A DNA stretch of 64,000 bases, taken from contig CM075942.1 of the NCBI GenBank assembly GCA_038030265.1, positions 45,908,751-45,972,750 on the forward strand, given 5' to 3'. Under the pieces are notes generated by a model. That model saw only the letters and a list, made by a program, of their open reading frames with translations, had not been told where the DNA came from and ran no database searches. Below are positions 53,404-63,706 of the stretch, piece after piece. Each line of letters opens with the position of its first letter. The first letter of the stretch is position 1. The position numbers and the translations under genes were made by a program. Origin of the DNA: Corythucha ciliata. Taxonomy: Eukaryota; Arthropoda; Insecta; Hemiptera; Tingidae.

Positions 53404-53454
53404 CTGACCCAAAGAAAAAGTGTTTTGTAAGAATGAGGTGAAGAGGCTACCAGT

Positions 53455-53540
53455 GGCGTAGGTAGGAATTTGTCCTGGGGGGGATCAGATTGAAATCTCG
53501 AAGGGTGAGGGGAGGGGGGTAATTTTACATTTTAGTCATC
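53455..53540. mobile_element. End of an interspersed element (GTGGCGTAG motif)
   Basis: CAGTGGCGTAGGTAGGAATT followed by CCTGGGGGGG resembles the minus-strand text at about 1042-1010 (AGTGGCGTGCCCAGGAATTT then TTGGGAGGGG). Both are probably ends of the same repeat family. Confidence 0.55.
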
Positions 53541-53619
53541 ATTCCACTCAGCCAGCACACTCTTGAACCTGGACATCTTGCTGGCCGCATCATAGCCTCA
53601 ATCTCCCAGTTAAGGGCGA

Positions 53620-55080
53620 TTTTTGGACTCTACCCGCAAATTAGCGGTTTTCTCAATTTTGGCCGACTGTATCGTTCTTCTCAATTTCAGCCGCAGATTA
53701 GCGGTTTTGCCCCACCCCTTCCCATAGCCATGAATTTGCGCATTTTCTCATTTTAGCAGCAAAGTATCGTCTTTATCCCGTGAGCTACGTTCCTTAATTA
53801 TCCACGAATCTTGGCGTTTTCCTCAATTTTAGCCGCATGTTACCGATTTTTTTTTTTTCCAGTGGATTAGCACTTTTTTCAGTTTCAGCTGGAAATGAAC
53901 GTTTTTCTTAAGTGTTTTCCTCAATATTAGCCGCAAAATAGGGGGACTTTTCTCGAATTAGGATTTTTTTGGTTCACCATACGCAATGCATGAGCGACTT
54001 TTCTCAGTTTACTCGCGAATTAGCGGTTTCTTCACCTATTGCCACAAATTGGCGCTTTTTTTCAATTTCAGCCTGAAAAGTTGCCTTCAGAACCCGCAAA
54101 TTGGCGTATATTCAGTTTCTGGCGCAAATAAGAATTGTTCTCAATTTCAACCGCGAATTAACCTTTCTCTTAATTTTGACCAGGCTGATTACTTTATTTT
54201 CTAAATATTACCCGCAAATTAGCGGTTTTTCACATTTTACCACAGCATTAGCAATTTTACATTACTTTTATAGGTATAGATTATTGCTTCCTTTCAGTTC
54301 TAGCCGTGAATTAGCGTATATTTTAACATTGTACTATAGCCATGCATGAATTTGCCATTTTTCTGAATTTTAGCCATAAAAATGCCTTCAGAAGGTACGA
54401 ATTTAAATTATAAATGTTTTTTTTTTCCCCCAACGAAAAAATTTACATCTATCCATCCATTTCTGTCAAAAAATCATCGTTTTTAAATTATAAATTTCAC
54501 GACACAATTCGAGAATTAGTGATGTTTATCAATTTCATCTGGGAGTTTTCGCTTTTTCGAAATTTTAGCAGCGTGGTAGCGTCATTAGGCATTATTTAGC
54601 GTGCATTACCTACCGAGTTTTGTCAATTTTTGCCAAGAATTGCCGTTTGACTCAATTTAAGCTGCAAATTAGCAATTTTTTAACTGAGAATTAGCACTTT
54701 TCCCCAATTTGAACTGAAAATTAACGTTTTTCTTCATTTTAGTTGCGCTAATTGGTGATTTTGTCAATTTTTGCCGCGAGTTAGTGAATTTCTTCATTTT
54801 GTATCCGCGAATTAACGTTTTTCCACAATTTTATATCTGTGAGTTGCAGATTAGCGATTTTTCCCAATTTCTGCTGTGAAATAGCGTTTTGTGCTAATTT
54901 TGCGGCTATTCAGCATCCTATTCCCTTTTTCATACGCGAATGGGCGATTTTACGCCATTTCAGTTGTGAATTTGCCATTTAAGTCCAATTTTAACCTGAA
55001 AGCGTCTTTTATTTGTCAATATTATAGCGTGTTTTCTAAACTTTAACCGCGGGGTTTGCCCAAATACAACACTTTTGCGT
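53620..55080. repeat. Long degenerate ~31-bp array (dialect 3)
   Basis: About 1.4 kb of units reading GCGAATTAGCG(T/A)TTTTCTCAATTTTAGCC, shown here as the core TTAGCGTTTTTCTCAATTT. Units drift but keep the spacing. No coding potential. Confidence 0.75.
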
Positions 55081-55750
55081 TGATTTCCACAATTTATTCG
55101 TAGAATGGCCTCCATGTACCGCGAATCATCGATTTTTTTTATTAACTTTGGTCTGGAAGTTGCATCACGAGACCACGAATCAGCGCTTTTTAGCAGCTAT
55201 AGCCATGAATATTACCGATTTTTGTCTGATAGAGGGTACGGGGCGAATCCCCCTCCCCTTCAAGTCCAGAAAATCTGTAAACCTAACTTTAACGTGAAAC
55301 GCTCATGGAGATTTTATGGTACTAGTGCTCTTTCGTTCGTATACTTGTGGCTCTGGGGGGGGGGGGGATATATCCTCCATATCCCCCCTCGTACCTACGT
55401 CCCTGGGAGATACCGAGAAATATACCCCCCACCAGTTTCTCCGACCGCTGTCGTCAACGGCGTAGCAAAAAGTTAGGGCAGGTGTGGGCATTTGTCCTCC
55501 CCTAGACTTGAGAGCGAGACCAGAGTGGGTCAGTACATTTTTGTACCACGGCGTGTTGTAGCAAAAACCGGGGGCTTTGGAACAAAAATGAGGATTGTGA
55601 ACAAGGGCGTAGTCAGGGCAGGGCAACGCTCCCATCCCTCGCATTTGTTCGAAACCAGCTACATCTACAAACACTTGAAAACCATCAATTCGTTCCTTCA
55701 AACAGCCTGATTAGCTGTAAAACTAAAACTAAAAATGTTGCCATTAAAAC
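55081..55750. other. Repeat-derived spacer with G/C tracts
   Basis: Contains a G-tract at 55357-55369 and overlapping open frames on both strands of up to 132 codons. These frames are Pro/Gly-rich, run across low-complexity sequence and show no family signature. Confidence 0.5.
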
Positions 55751-56190
55751 CCCAAATAATCTTGAAATTCCGCCTAAAAACAGATTTTTCACAAAATAAT
55801 TTGCCATTTTTCGGAAAGCCGCTTCACAGCTTCAATTAAGAAAAAGCTAAATCGCTTTTCCTTGAGGCAACTTCGTGGCTATTAAAGAAAAAAGTACCAA
55901 TTCATGCCTAAAGGTCTAAAAAATCTATAGGTCGCGGCAGACATTGAGACAAAGCGCTAATATAATGTCATTGAAAGCCACGGCTTAAGAAAAAGTTGCG
56001 CGAAATTATAAGTTTTGTGAAATTACAAGTGTGGGGGGCTTTTTTCAAGTAATCGCGGAGCCCGGGCAGTAACTCAGTGTAATTTTGCAAGCTCTGGACA
56101 TAATGTGAGCGTAATTACAAGTTTCCTGGCTTAATACCTGCGAAATTGACAGTTTCGGGCCTTCATTTAAGCGAAATTGCAAGTTCAGGG
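55750..56190. repeat. Degenerate ~31-bp array (dialect 3)
   Basis: GCGAAATTGCAAGTT and related words recur up to the TTAA that starts the next MITE. Confidence 0.6.
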
Positions 56191-56397
56191 CCTTAAGGGG
56201 GAGTTGCACATGTGTTTCCCCGACCCGCCTCCAATCATACCTCGCCTACTCCGCTTTACGGAAATTAGCACCGTATTTCTGCACCAATCCTGGACTTCAA
56301 GGGCTCATTTAAATCTTAAGGAAATTCCGCACAACCGTACGATCTTCCTTTTTCATATTTCATCCCTAAAATTACTGTAAAACTGTAAATTCACGCT

Positions 56398-56851
56398 TGT
56401 TCGAGAAGAAAGATAATTATGGTCTCTTTTGTTTTGTTTTTATATTTCCCTTCTTTTATTCGATTTTTTCTGTTTGTATCAATTGTAAATTTCCCCCTGC
56501 TCTTCCTATCCCGTCACCTTTACCCCCACCTATATAACCAGAAAAAAGACTTTACTTTCGAATCGGGACTTGGACTTGTTGTTGGTTTTTGGTTGGTATC
56601 AAACACGTGCTAAAGCTGAAGTGGTCTCGCTTTTTTTGGGAAAGTTTGCCCGCGACCGGTAATTAATAAAACGTAATTTTCTTTCGACATCGTCGAGTTC
56701 GGTCATTTATTGTCGGATGAACCGGGCTACAGGAGATCGCTCCTCGTGATCGAAATATTCAAGGTGAGTTCCCCTTCCTACCTCCTCCTTTTGCTTTCCG
56801 CTTTTTTGTTTTTGATTTTTTATACAGTTCACTAAATATCTGGCCCTAACA
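56398..56851 (+). repeat. Extra BEL LTR (LTR1)
   Basis: 454 bp, differing from the other two LTRs by one visible base (GTGAGTT instead of GTGCGTT near 56765). It is flanked by ACGCT on both sides (56393-56397 and 56852-56856), so on its own it looks like a solo LTR with its target duplication. Confidence 0.95.
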
Positions 56852-57272
56852 ACGCTCTTTCGACGACTTATTTAGGAAAGCAAGATCGTAGACTTGTGCG
56901 GATTGATCTTCGCGATCGTTGGAAACTCACTAGTCGACTCTCTCAGCTATTCTGGAGGAGATGGACTTCAGAATATTTGACATCGCTTCAAGGTCGGTGT
57001 AAATGGATCACCTCTTCCCCTAACCTAAAACCTGGCACCATGGTACTGGTGAAGGACGACCAGTTACCACCTCTCAGCTGGAAATTGGGGCGAATCGTCA
57101 GCGTTTTTCCTCGACCCGACGGCAACGTTCGAGTAGCGACGGTCAAGACTCCTGCTTCTGGCTCTGGTCGGGCGGCGACCGCCGAATATAAGCGCCCCGC
57201 CAACAAACTCATACCTTTACCTATCGAAGACTTCTGCTGAAGCTTGGATGGAAGCTTCAGTGTCGGGCGGGA
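56852..57272 (+). pseudogene. Right-flank copy joined to a duplicated BEL pol 3' end
   Basis: 56852-56899 repeats the genomic flank found after the 3' LTR (63707-63754, one base different). From 56900 the sequence switches to the end of BEL pol, the same as 62880-63252 by eye, through the stop at 57240 to the base before LTR2. The switch point shares GGA with both sources. The pol piece encodes the terminal DUF5641-like segment only and has no start of its own. Confidence 0.92.
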
Positions 57273-57726
57273 TGTTCGAGAAGAAAGATAATTATGGTCT
57301 CTTTTGTTTTGTTTTTATATTTCCCTTCTTTTATTCGATTTTTTCTGTTTGTATCAATTGTAAATTTCCCCCTGCTCTTCCTATCCCGTCACCTTTACCC
57401 CCACCTATATAACCAGAAAAAAGACTTTACTTTCGAATCGGGACTTGGACTTGTTGTTGGTTTTTGGTTGGTATCAAACACGTGCTAAAGCTGAAGTGGT
57501 CTCGCTTTTTTTGGGAAAGTTTGCCCGCGACCGGTAATTAATAAAACGTAATTTTCTTTCGACATCGTCGAGTTCGGTCATTTATTGTCGGATGAACCGG
57601 GCTACAGGAGATCGCTCCTCGTGATCGAAATATTCAAGGTGCGTTCCCCTTCCTACCTCCTCCTTTTGCTTTCCGCTTTTTTGTTTTTGATTTTTTATAC
57701 AGTTCACTAAATATCTGGCCCTAACA
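57273..57726 (+). repeat. BEL 5' LTR (LTR2)
   Basis: 454 bp, TGTTCG...CTAACA. Appears identical to LTR3. A 64-codon hydrophobic frame occurs in all three LTR copies; I do not treat it as a gene. Confidence 0.95.
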
Positions 57727-57832
57727 TTTTGGTCCTCAGGGCTTCGGATTTGGTTTAATCATTTTATTCGATATCGTTCGATTTTGTTGTTTGGAAAAGC
57801 TCGGTCGTTTATAGATTTTGGAATCAACGAAA

Positions 57833-60800
57833 ATGGATGACTCGAATCAATTTAAAAGGGCTTATTCGAAGCTCAAGGTAACGCTCCGACGTATAACCTA
57901 TCTTTCCTCACATGGCGACTTGGATCTGAGGCATCTCTTGGAAATTCAAAATCTAACTAGAACCCGTGTCGAAACGGAAGAAACGTTCTATGACCTTATC
58001 GCGAGTGAGGTTCGTGACGCAAATGTTACGGAGCAAGAACTTACAGATTTATTAGAGCAGTACACGAACGGTATTTACCGCCTCGAAGCCCAACTTCTAA
58101 CAGCTAAAGAAAGAATGAATCGTTCGTCCTCGCATCTTACTGTCGATTCCTTAGGCGAGGAAGTGGATCCTCCTCGAATGAGACAAAATAATTCGACCGC
58201 TCAATCGCGCGACGTGAGCCCTGGGTCGGACCAGTTACCAAGGTCTGTGTCACCTTGTGACCTATCTTCGGTCTCTATTCACGACAAGGAGGGTAAAATG
58301 CTCAAAAAGCTTACCCCATCGACTCAAAATGAGCACGGTGCCTTTTCGACCGTTCGCCTACCGGCAATCGAATTACCCTCCTATGACGGGAAAAAAGAGT
58401 CCAATTGGACTAATTTTAAAGAACTTTTCAACTCTTTAATTTTGGAAGACCCTTCGATTCCTGCAGTTCGAAAATTGTACTACCTCAGGTCAGCCCTACG
58501 AGGTGAAGCACTGGCCAAGATTCAAAATCTTCGTCTGGAAGCCGGCAACTTGGACGTAGCTTGGCAAACTTTGGTGAAAAGTTATGACAATAAACGCGTC
58601 ATTTCCACTGAGCTTTGGGCTCAGATCGTTCGGCATCCCATCGTGGGTAAAAATAATACCACTCTCGCCGATTTGGTTTCTAAATTTTCCACTAACCTCG
58701 ATGCTCTCAAGGCTTTGGGCCACAATGTCGATGAGTGGGGGTTCGTTCTTTTGTATTTAACGTTGGGGAAAATTGACGATGAGTCTCGCTCATTATTCGA
58801 AAATTCGGTCGCTGCTGATGAGCCAACGTTCCCTGAGCTGTTCGCTTTTTTGGAGAGGAGAGCAAAGTCTCTTTCGGCCACGGTTCACTACTCGAAAACT
58901 ACAAAGTTAGCCAGTCAGCAGTCTGATGGCAAAAATCGAGCAAAAGGCGTTTACGTTGCAACGTCTAGCGCGCCCAGTACGTGCTTTGCGTGTGATTCAC
59001 ACGCTCACTCAGCAATGGATTGCAAACGGTTTCTCAATTTAAGACCTCCTGATCGTTACAAGGCCGTCAAAAAGGCAAGAGTTTGCATACTTTGTCTATC
59101 AGGGAATCATGCCGCTGCCTCATGCAGTTCGAAAACTTCGTGCCGTGTGTGTAAGAAGAACCATCACACATTATTACACTTCCTCAATTCAGAAGAGTCG
59201 TCGCAACTCCTTACTAAGGAATCTGGTCCTTCGGAGCTGAACGGTGAGGCAAACTTCTGTAACACTTGTGCCCTTGCAAAAAGGAATTCGGATAGGCAAG
59301 TTACCATTCTTCTTTCTACAGCTTTATTGTCAATTGTAAATAAATCCGACGAACGTGTAATCGCCCGGGCTTTGATCGACCCCGGCTCGCAGTGCTCCTT
59401 AACGACACTAAAATTCGCTAAAAAATGTGGTTTGCCTCTTCAGAGTTATTCGAGGCCAGTAAAGGGTCTTGGTGGTAACGCGGTTCCCATAAAAAATTCT
59501 GTACAGGTTAGATTCACCTCTACCTCCCGAAACTCGCCTACCTACGCAGTGGATACGCTGTGTGTTGACCGCATCACAGGCAAGATTCCTTCGGTCGAAT
59601 TGCCGGCGCAACAGTGGGAACACCTCCTGGATTTGGATCTGGCTGACCCGACGTTCTCAACGCCACAAGAGATTGACATCCTTTTGGGGGCAGATATTTT
59701 CCCGAGACTAATAAAATCGGGTAGAAAAGAGGGGCCAAGCGGCACACCTCTGGCTCTTGAGAGTTCACTGGGCTGGTTGTTGATGGGACCAGTTGCCACC
59801 GACAATGTTTTGGTGTCCCAAGCCGACACTTTGCAATCTTTGACATCGGTCGTGCTGCACGTAAGTCTTGAGGAAATGGTCACTTCATTTTGGGAACTGG
59901 ACGCCTTCCCTAAAGAAAAAGTAGTGGCTCCTGAAGAGCTATGGAGCGAGGACTTCTTCGCGTCAAATCATCGACGTCAGGATGACGGCAGGTACATTGT
60001 GCCGCTTCTCTTCAAGCCAAACGAGCCTGATTTGGGCGACTCCAAGCGTCGGGCGACTAGTCGTCTCATGGCTCTCGAAAGACACTTCGAGAAAGATGAC
60101 AATCTCAGGGTTGAGTATGGTAAGTTCATGCGAAACCTCATCGATTCCAGTTTAATGGAAAGAGTACCGCCATTGAACTACGAGCCGAAAGAATCTGGTT
60201 CTTTCTACTTGCCCCACCATGCGGTTTGGAAATCAGATGGAGCGAAAAAATCAATTCGCGTGGTATTCGACGCTTCGGCGCGATCGACGAATGGCAAGTC
60301 ATTAAATGACTGCCTTTTCCCAGGCCAAAAACTTCAGAATGAAATAGTGGATGTACTTCTTGGTTTTCGTATGTTTCCAGTGGCTCTCATCGGAGATATT
60401 CGTCAAATGTTTCTCCAAATTCGTCTCCAAGAAGACCACTGCGATTTTCAAAAAATTCTTTGGCGTTTTGACGCCACTGACCCGATTGATACTTATCGGC
60501 TCCTGACCGTCACTTTTGGGGTGAAATGCAGCCCTTTTTTGGCAATCAGAACGTTGCATCAACTTGTGAAGGACGAGGGGGAACCCTACCCCACTGCTTC
60601 TCGTGCCCTCGAACGACAAATCTTCGTAGATGACCTGCTTCTCTCGTGTGCCTCAATCGACGAGGCTCGTTCAGTGCATGGCGAATTGGTAGAGCTACTC
60701 GGAAAGGGTGGCTTCAGCATGAGAAAATGGGCATCAAATTATGACGAAGTTCTGGATGGGATACCGTCTGAAGATCGACGGATTGGCGTAAACGTTGCCT

Positions 60801-63220
60801 TCGATTGTGACAGCCCATTTCTAAAAGTACTCGGGCTTGACTGGAATCCTCAAGAGGATTATTTTACTTATAGGGTTTTTTCGATCTCTGAGAACGCGAC
60901 CAAACGAACCATGCTTTCACATTTGGCTCGTGTTTATGACCCCTTCGGATGGCTCGCCCCTTCAATTGTCATCGGGAAGCTCCTCATAAAGGACTTGTGG
61001 AACGAGAAATTGGGCTGGGACGATCAGGTCTCCCCCGAAATAAAATCGAGATGGCTCCGATTCCACGAGCAGATCGAGAAGTTTTCGAAATTAAAAATCA
61101 GTCGACCAGTACAACGGATTGGTCAACATCCACGATTTGTTTTGCACGGTTTCGCGGATTCATCAGAGCGCGCCTACGCTAGTGTTTTGTACCTATCAAC
61201 GATCGACCCAAGTGGCTTGTCTTCGACGACAATTTTGGTGGCTAAGACTAAATTAAGCCCTTCGAATCGCAAAATAACCATCGCTCGTTTGGAGTTGTGC
61301 GCAGCTGTGCTTCTTGCGAGACTGATAAAGGATGTGTTGCCTACTCTACAGTCACATTTAAAGGTAGACCAAGTGTATTGTTGGACCGACTCATCCGTGA
61401 CACTTCATTGGATTTCGCAGCCTCCTGAAAAATGGAAGACTTTCGTCGGCAATCGTGTCGATTTTATTAGACGAAGCACGGATCAATCATGGTGGAGACA
61501 CTGTCAGTCGGAACAGAACCCTGCTGACTGCGCCTCTCGGGGAATGTACCCCAAAGAACTAGTCGAGTTCAAACTTTGGTGGCACGGGCCAGAATGGCTC
61601 CTTTTGCCTGAAAATAGTTGGCCAAAATCTAAGGTATCAATTAAAAGCGTAGATCCTGCGATTTTGGAAGAAAAACCCCAAAAATGCCTTAAAATCGTGA
61701 CGCCGGAACAATTCTATCTATCGATACTCAATCGTTTCTCTTCTTTGTTACGACTTCAACGGGTCACGGCCTTTTGTCTACGTTTCGGCTGCCCTCCGAG
61801 TACTCGTTATCGAGGGCCTTTAAGAACAAAGGAACTCAAAATTTCGCTCAACACTTGGATCAGACTAGTCCAAAGGGATCTCTTCGCTGATGATTTCCTT
61901 CGAATCCAAAATGGACTAAATCCATCTAGTAAATTGGGTAAGTTGGGACCCTTTCTTGACGAAAATGGCATAATTCGAGTAGGTGGTCGGCTGTCATTAT
62001 CCGATATGCCCTACCCCAAACGGCATCCCATTTTGCTGCCAAATAAAAGCCATTTGACAACGCTAATTGTCCGTTTTTACCACGAGGAATTCGGTCATTT
62101 GGGACCAACCTTACTTCTCGCTTCGCTTCGTCGCCGCTTTTGGATCCTCGCAGCCAGAAGGCTCATTAGATCTATCGTTTTTCGATGCGTGAAATGCCAT
62201 CACGTAAAGCCCAAGACCAATCAGCCCATTATGGCTCCACTACCGCGGGTTAGAACCGAACCTTCCTCTCGTGCCTTCGTGAATTGCGGTGTTGATTACG
62301 CCGGACCAATTGAAATAAAATCGTCGACTCTCCGAAAATCGCCTAAAATAAAGGCCTACATTTGTATTTTCGTTTGTCTTTCTACTCGTGCCTGCCACAT
62401 CGAAGTGGTCTCCAGTCTGTCGACTGCTGCCTTTATAGCGGCCTTGACCAGATTCGTATCTCGCCGAGGGCTCTGCTCACACTTATACAGTGACAATGGC
62501 ACAAATTTTGTTGGTGCAGACAAGGAATTGAAAAAGTTTCTTATTCAATCACATAACCAATCTTCGTTGGCGGACAATGCCTCTAAATTTGGAATTCAAT
62601 GGCACTTTATTCCACCCTCGTCGCCTCACTTTGGAGGTATTTGGGAGGCAGCCGTCAAAAGCGCCAAACGGTGTCTCATGAAAATTACACAGGGAGCTCT
62701 ACTCACCTTTGAGGAACTATCCACAGTGCTCACTAGAGTCGAAGCAGCACTCAATTCTCGACCCCTGACTCCCATGAGTGAGGATCCGGGGGAATTCGAA
62801 GCTCTGACACCAGCACACTTCTTGGTCATGGACAGCCTACATAATTTGCCAGAACCGGACTTGACGTTACCTGATGCAAGGATTGATCTTCGCGATCGTT
62901 GGAAACTCACTAGTCGACTCTCTCAGCTATTCTGGAGGAGATGGACTTCAGAATATTTGACATCGCTTCAAGGTCGGTGTAAATGGATCACCTCTTCCCC
63001 TAACCTAAAACCTGGCACCATGGTACTGGTGAAGGACGACCAGTTACCACCTCTCAGCTGGAAATTGGGGCGAATCGTCAGCGTTTTTCCTCGACCCGAC
63101 GGCAACGTTCGAGTAGCGACGGTCAAGACTCCTGCTTCTGGCTCTGGTCGGGCGGCGACCGCCGAATATAAGCGCCCCGCCAACAAACTCATACCTTTAC
63201 CTATCGAAGACTTCTGCTGA
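57833..63220 (+). CDS. BEL/Pao Gag-Pol polyprotein (about 1,795 aa)
   Basis: I chose the ATG at 57833 (context AAAATGG); the frame is open a little further upstream without ATG. Residues 1-150 are an N-terminal helical region, and 180-340 are the DUF1759 Gag core (LPSYDGKKESNWTNFKELF). Three Cys/His knuckles follow at about 382-455 (CFACDSHAHSAMDC, CILCLSGNHAAASC, CRVCKKNHHTLLH). The protease has LIDPGSQCS at about 515, with Pro in place of the Ser/Thr of D-S/T-G. RT has FVDD at about 933, and Pao-type RNase H has HGFADSS, RLELCAAV and CWTDSSVTLHW. Integrase has HEEFGHLGP, CGVDYAGP, SDNGTNF and GGIWEAAVKSAKR. It ends in a DUF5641-like domain (LFWRRWTSEYL). No stop or frameshift is seen. Confidence 0.95.
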   Translation: MDDSNQFKRAYSKLKVTLRRITYLSSHGDLDLRHLLEIQNLTRTRVETEETFYDLIASEVRDANVTEQELTDLLEQYTNGIYRLEAQLLTAKERMNRSSSHLTVDSLGEEVDPPRMRQNNSTAQSRDVSPGSDQLPRSVSPCDLSSVSIHDKEGKMLKKLTPSTQNEHGAFSTVRLPAIELPSYDGKKESNWTNFKELFNSLILEDPSIPAVRKLYYLRSALRGEALAKIQNLRLEAGNLDVAWQTLVKSYDNKRVISTELWAQIVRHPIVGKNNTTLADLVSKFSTNLDALKALGHNVDEWGFVLLYLTLGKIDDESRSLFENSVAADEPTFPELFAFLERRAKSLSATVHYSKTTKLASQQSDGKNRAKGVYVATSSAPSTCFACDSHAHSAMDCKRFLNLRPPDRYKAVKKARVCILCLSGNHAAASCSSKTSCRVCKKNHHTLLHFLNSEESSQLLTKESGPSELNGEANFCNTCALAKRNSDRQVTILLSTALLSIVNKSDERVIARALIDPGSQCSLTTLKFAKKCGLPLQSYSRPVKGLGGNAVPIKNSVQVRFTSTSRNSPTYAVDTLCVDRITGKIPSVELPAQQWEHLLDLDLADPTFSTPQEIDILLGADIFPRLIKSGRKEGPSGTPLALESSLGWLLMGPVATDNVLVSQADTLQSLTSVVLHVSLEEMVTSFWELDAFPKEKVVAPEELWSEDFFASNHRRQDDGRYIVPLLFKPNEPDLGDSKRRATSRLMALERHFEKDDNLRVEYGKFMRNLIDSSLMERVPPLNYEPKESGSFYLPHHAVWKSDGAKKSIRVVFDASARSTNGKSLNDCLFPGQKLQNEIVDVLLGFRMFPVALIGDIRQMFLQIRLQEDHCDFQKILWRFDATDPIDTYRLLTVTFGVKCSPFLAIRTLHQLVKDEGEPYPTASRALERQIFVDDLLLSCASIDEARSVHGELVELLGKGGFSMRKWASNYDEVLDGIPSEDRRIGVNVAFDCDSPFLKVLGLDWNPQEDYFTYRVFSISENATKRTMLSHLARVYDPFGWLAPSIVIGKLLIKDLWNEKLGWDDQVSPEIKSRWLRFHEQIEKFSKLKISRPVQRIGQHPRFVLHGFADSSERAYASVLYLSTIDPSGLSSTTILVAKTKLSPSNRKITIARLELCAAVLLARLIKDVLPTLQSHLKVDQVYCWTDSSVTLHWISQPPEKWKTFVGNRVDFIRRSTDQSWWRHCQSEQNPADCASRGMYPKELVEFKLWWHGPEWLLLPENSWPKSKVSIKSVDPAILEEKPQKCLKIVTPEQFYLSILNRFSSLLRLQRVTAFCLRFGCPPSTRYRGPLRTKELKISLNTWIRLVQRDLFADDFLRIQNGLNPSSKLGKLGPFLDENGIIRVGGRLSLSDMPYPKRHPILLPNKSHLTTLIVRFYHEEFGHLGPTLLLASLRRRFWILAARRLIRSIVFRCVKCHHVKPKTNQPIMAPLPRVRTEPSSRAFVNCGVDYAGPIEIKSSTLRKSPKIKAYICIFVCLSTRACHIEVVSSLSTAAFIAALTRFVSRRGLCSHLYSDNGTNFVGADKELKKFLIQSHNQSSLADNASKFGIQWHFIPPSSPHFGGIWEAAVKSAKRCLMKITQGALLTFEELSTVLTRVEAALNSRPLTPMSEDPGEFEALTPAHFLVMDSLHNLPEPDLTLPDARIDLRDRWKLTSRLSQLFWRRWTSEYLTSLQGRCKWITSSPNLKPGTMVLVKDDQLPPLSWKLGRIVSVFPRPDGNVRVATVKTPASGSGRAATAEYKRPANKLIPLPIEDFC

Positions 63221-63252
63221 AGCTTGGATGGAAGCTTCAGTGTCGGGCGGGA

Positions 63253-63706
63253 TGTTCGAGAAGAAAGATAATTATGGTCTCTTTTGTTTTGTTTTTATAT
63301 TTCCCTTCTTTTATTCGATTTTTTCTGTTTGTATCAATTGTAAATTTCCCCCTGCTCTTCCTATCCCGTCACCTTTACCCCCACCTATATAACCAGAAAA
63401 AAGACTTTACTTTCGAATCGGGACTTGGACTTGTTGTTGGTTTTTGGTTGGTATCAAACACGTGCTAAAGCTGAAGTGGTCTCGCTTTTTTTGGGAAAGT
63501 TTGCCCGCGACCGGTAATTAATAAAACGTAATTTTCTTTCGACATCGTCGAGTTCGGTCATTTATTGTCGGATGAACCGGGCTACAGGAGATCGCTCCTC
63601 GTGATCGAAATATTCAAGGTGCGTTCCCCTTCCTACCTCCTCCTTTTGCTTTCCGCTTTTTTGTTTTTGATTTTTTATACAGTTCACTAAATATCTGGCC
63701 CTAACA
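63253..63706 (+). repeat. BEL 3' LTR (LTR3)
   Basis: 454 bp, followed by ACGCT and the right arm of the host MITE. Confidence 0.95.

Larger units (their letters stand above)
57273..63706 (+). mobile_element. Complete BEL/Pao LTR retrotransposon
   Basis: LTR2 (57273-57726) and LTR3 (63253-63706), 454 bp each, appear identical. A candidate primer-binding site starts TGGTCCTCAGGGC a few bases after LTR2, and a purine stretch GGGCGGGA precedes LTR3. The right target duplication ACGCT is at 63707-63711, but its partner lies before LTR1 at 56393, so the real insertion site spans LTR1 to LTR3. The internal region is a single open Gag-Pol frame. Identical LTRs and intact motifs indicate recent activity. 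Confidence 0.96.

Noticed and set aside
55303..55701. 132-codon minus-strand frame with a Gly/Pro-rich peptide
   Set aside because: It overlaps a comparable plus-strand frame, spans G/C homopolymers and shows no domain or splice context.
56419..56613. 64-codon hydrophobic plus-strand frame, repeated at 57294 and 63274
   Set aside because: It is part of the BEL LTR in all three copies. The hydrophobic look comes from T-rich LTR sequence.
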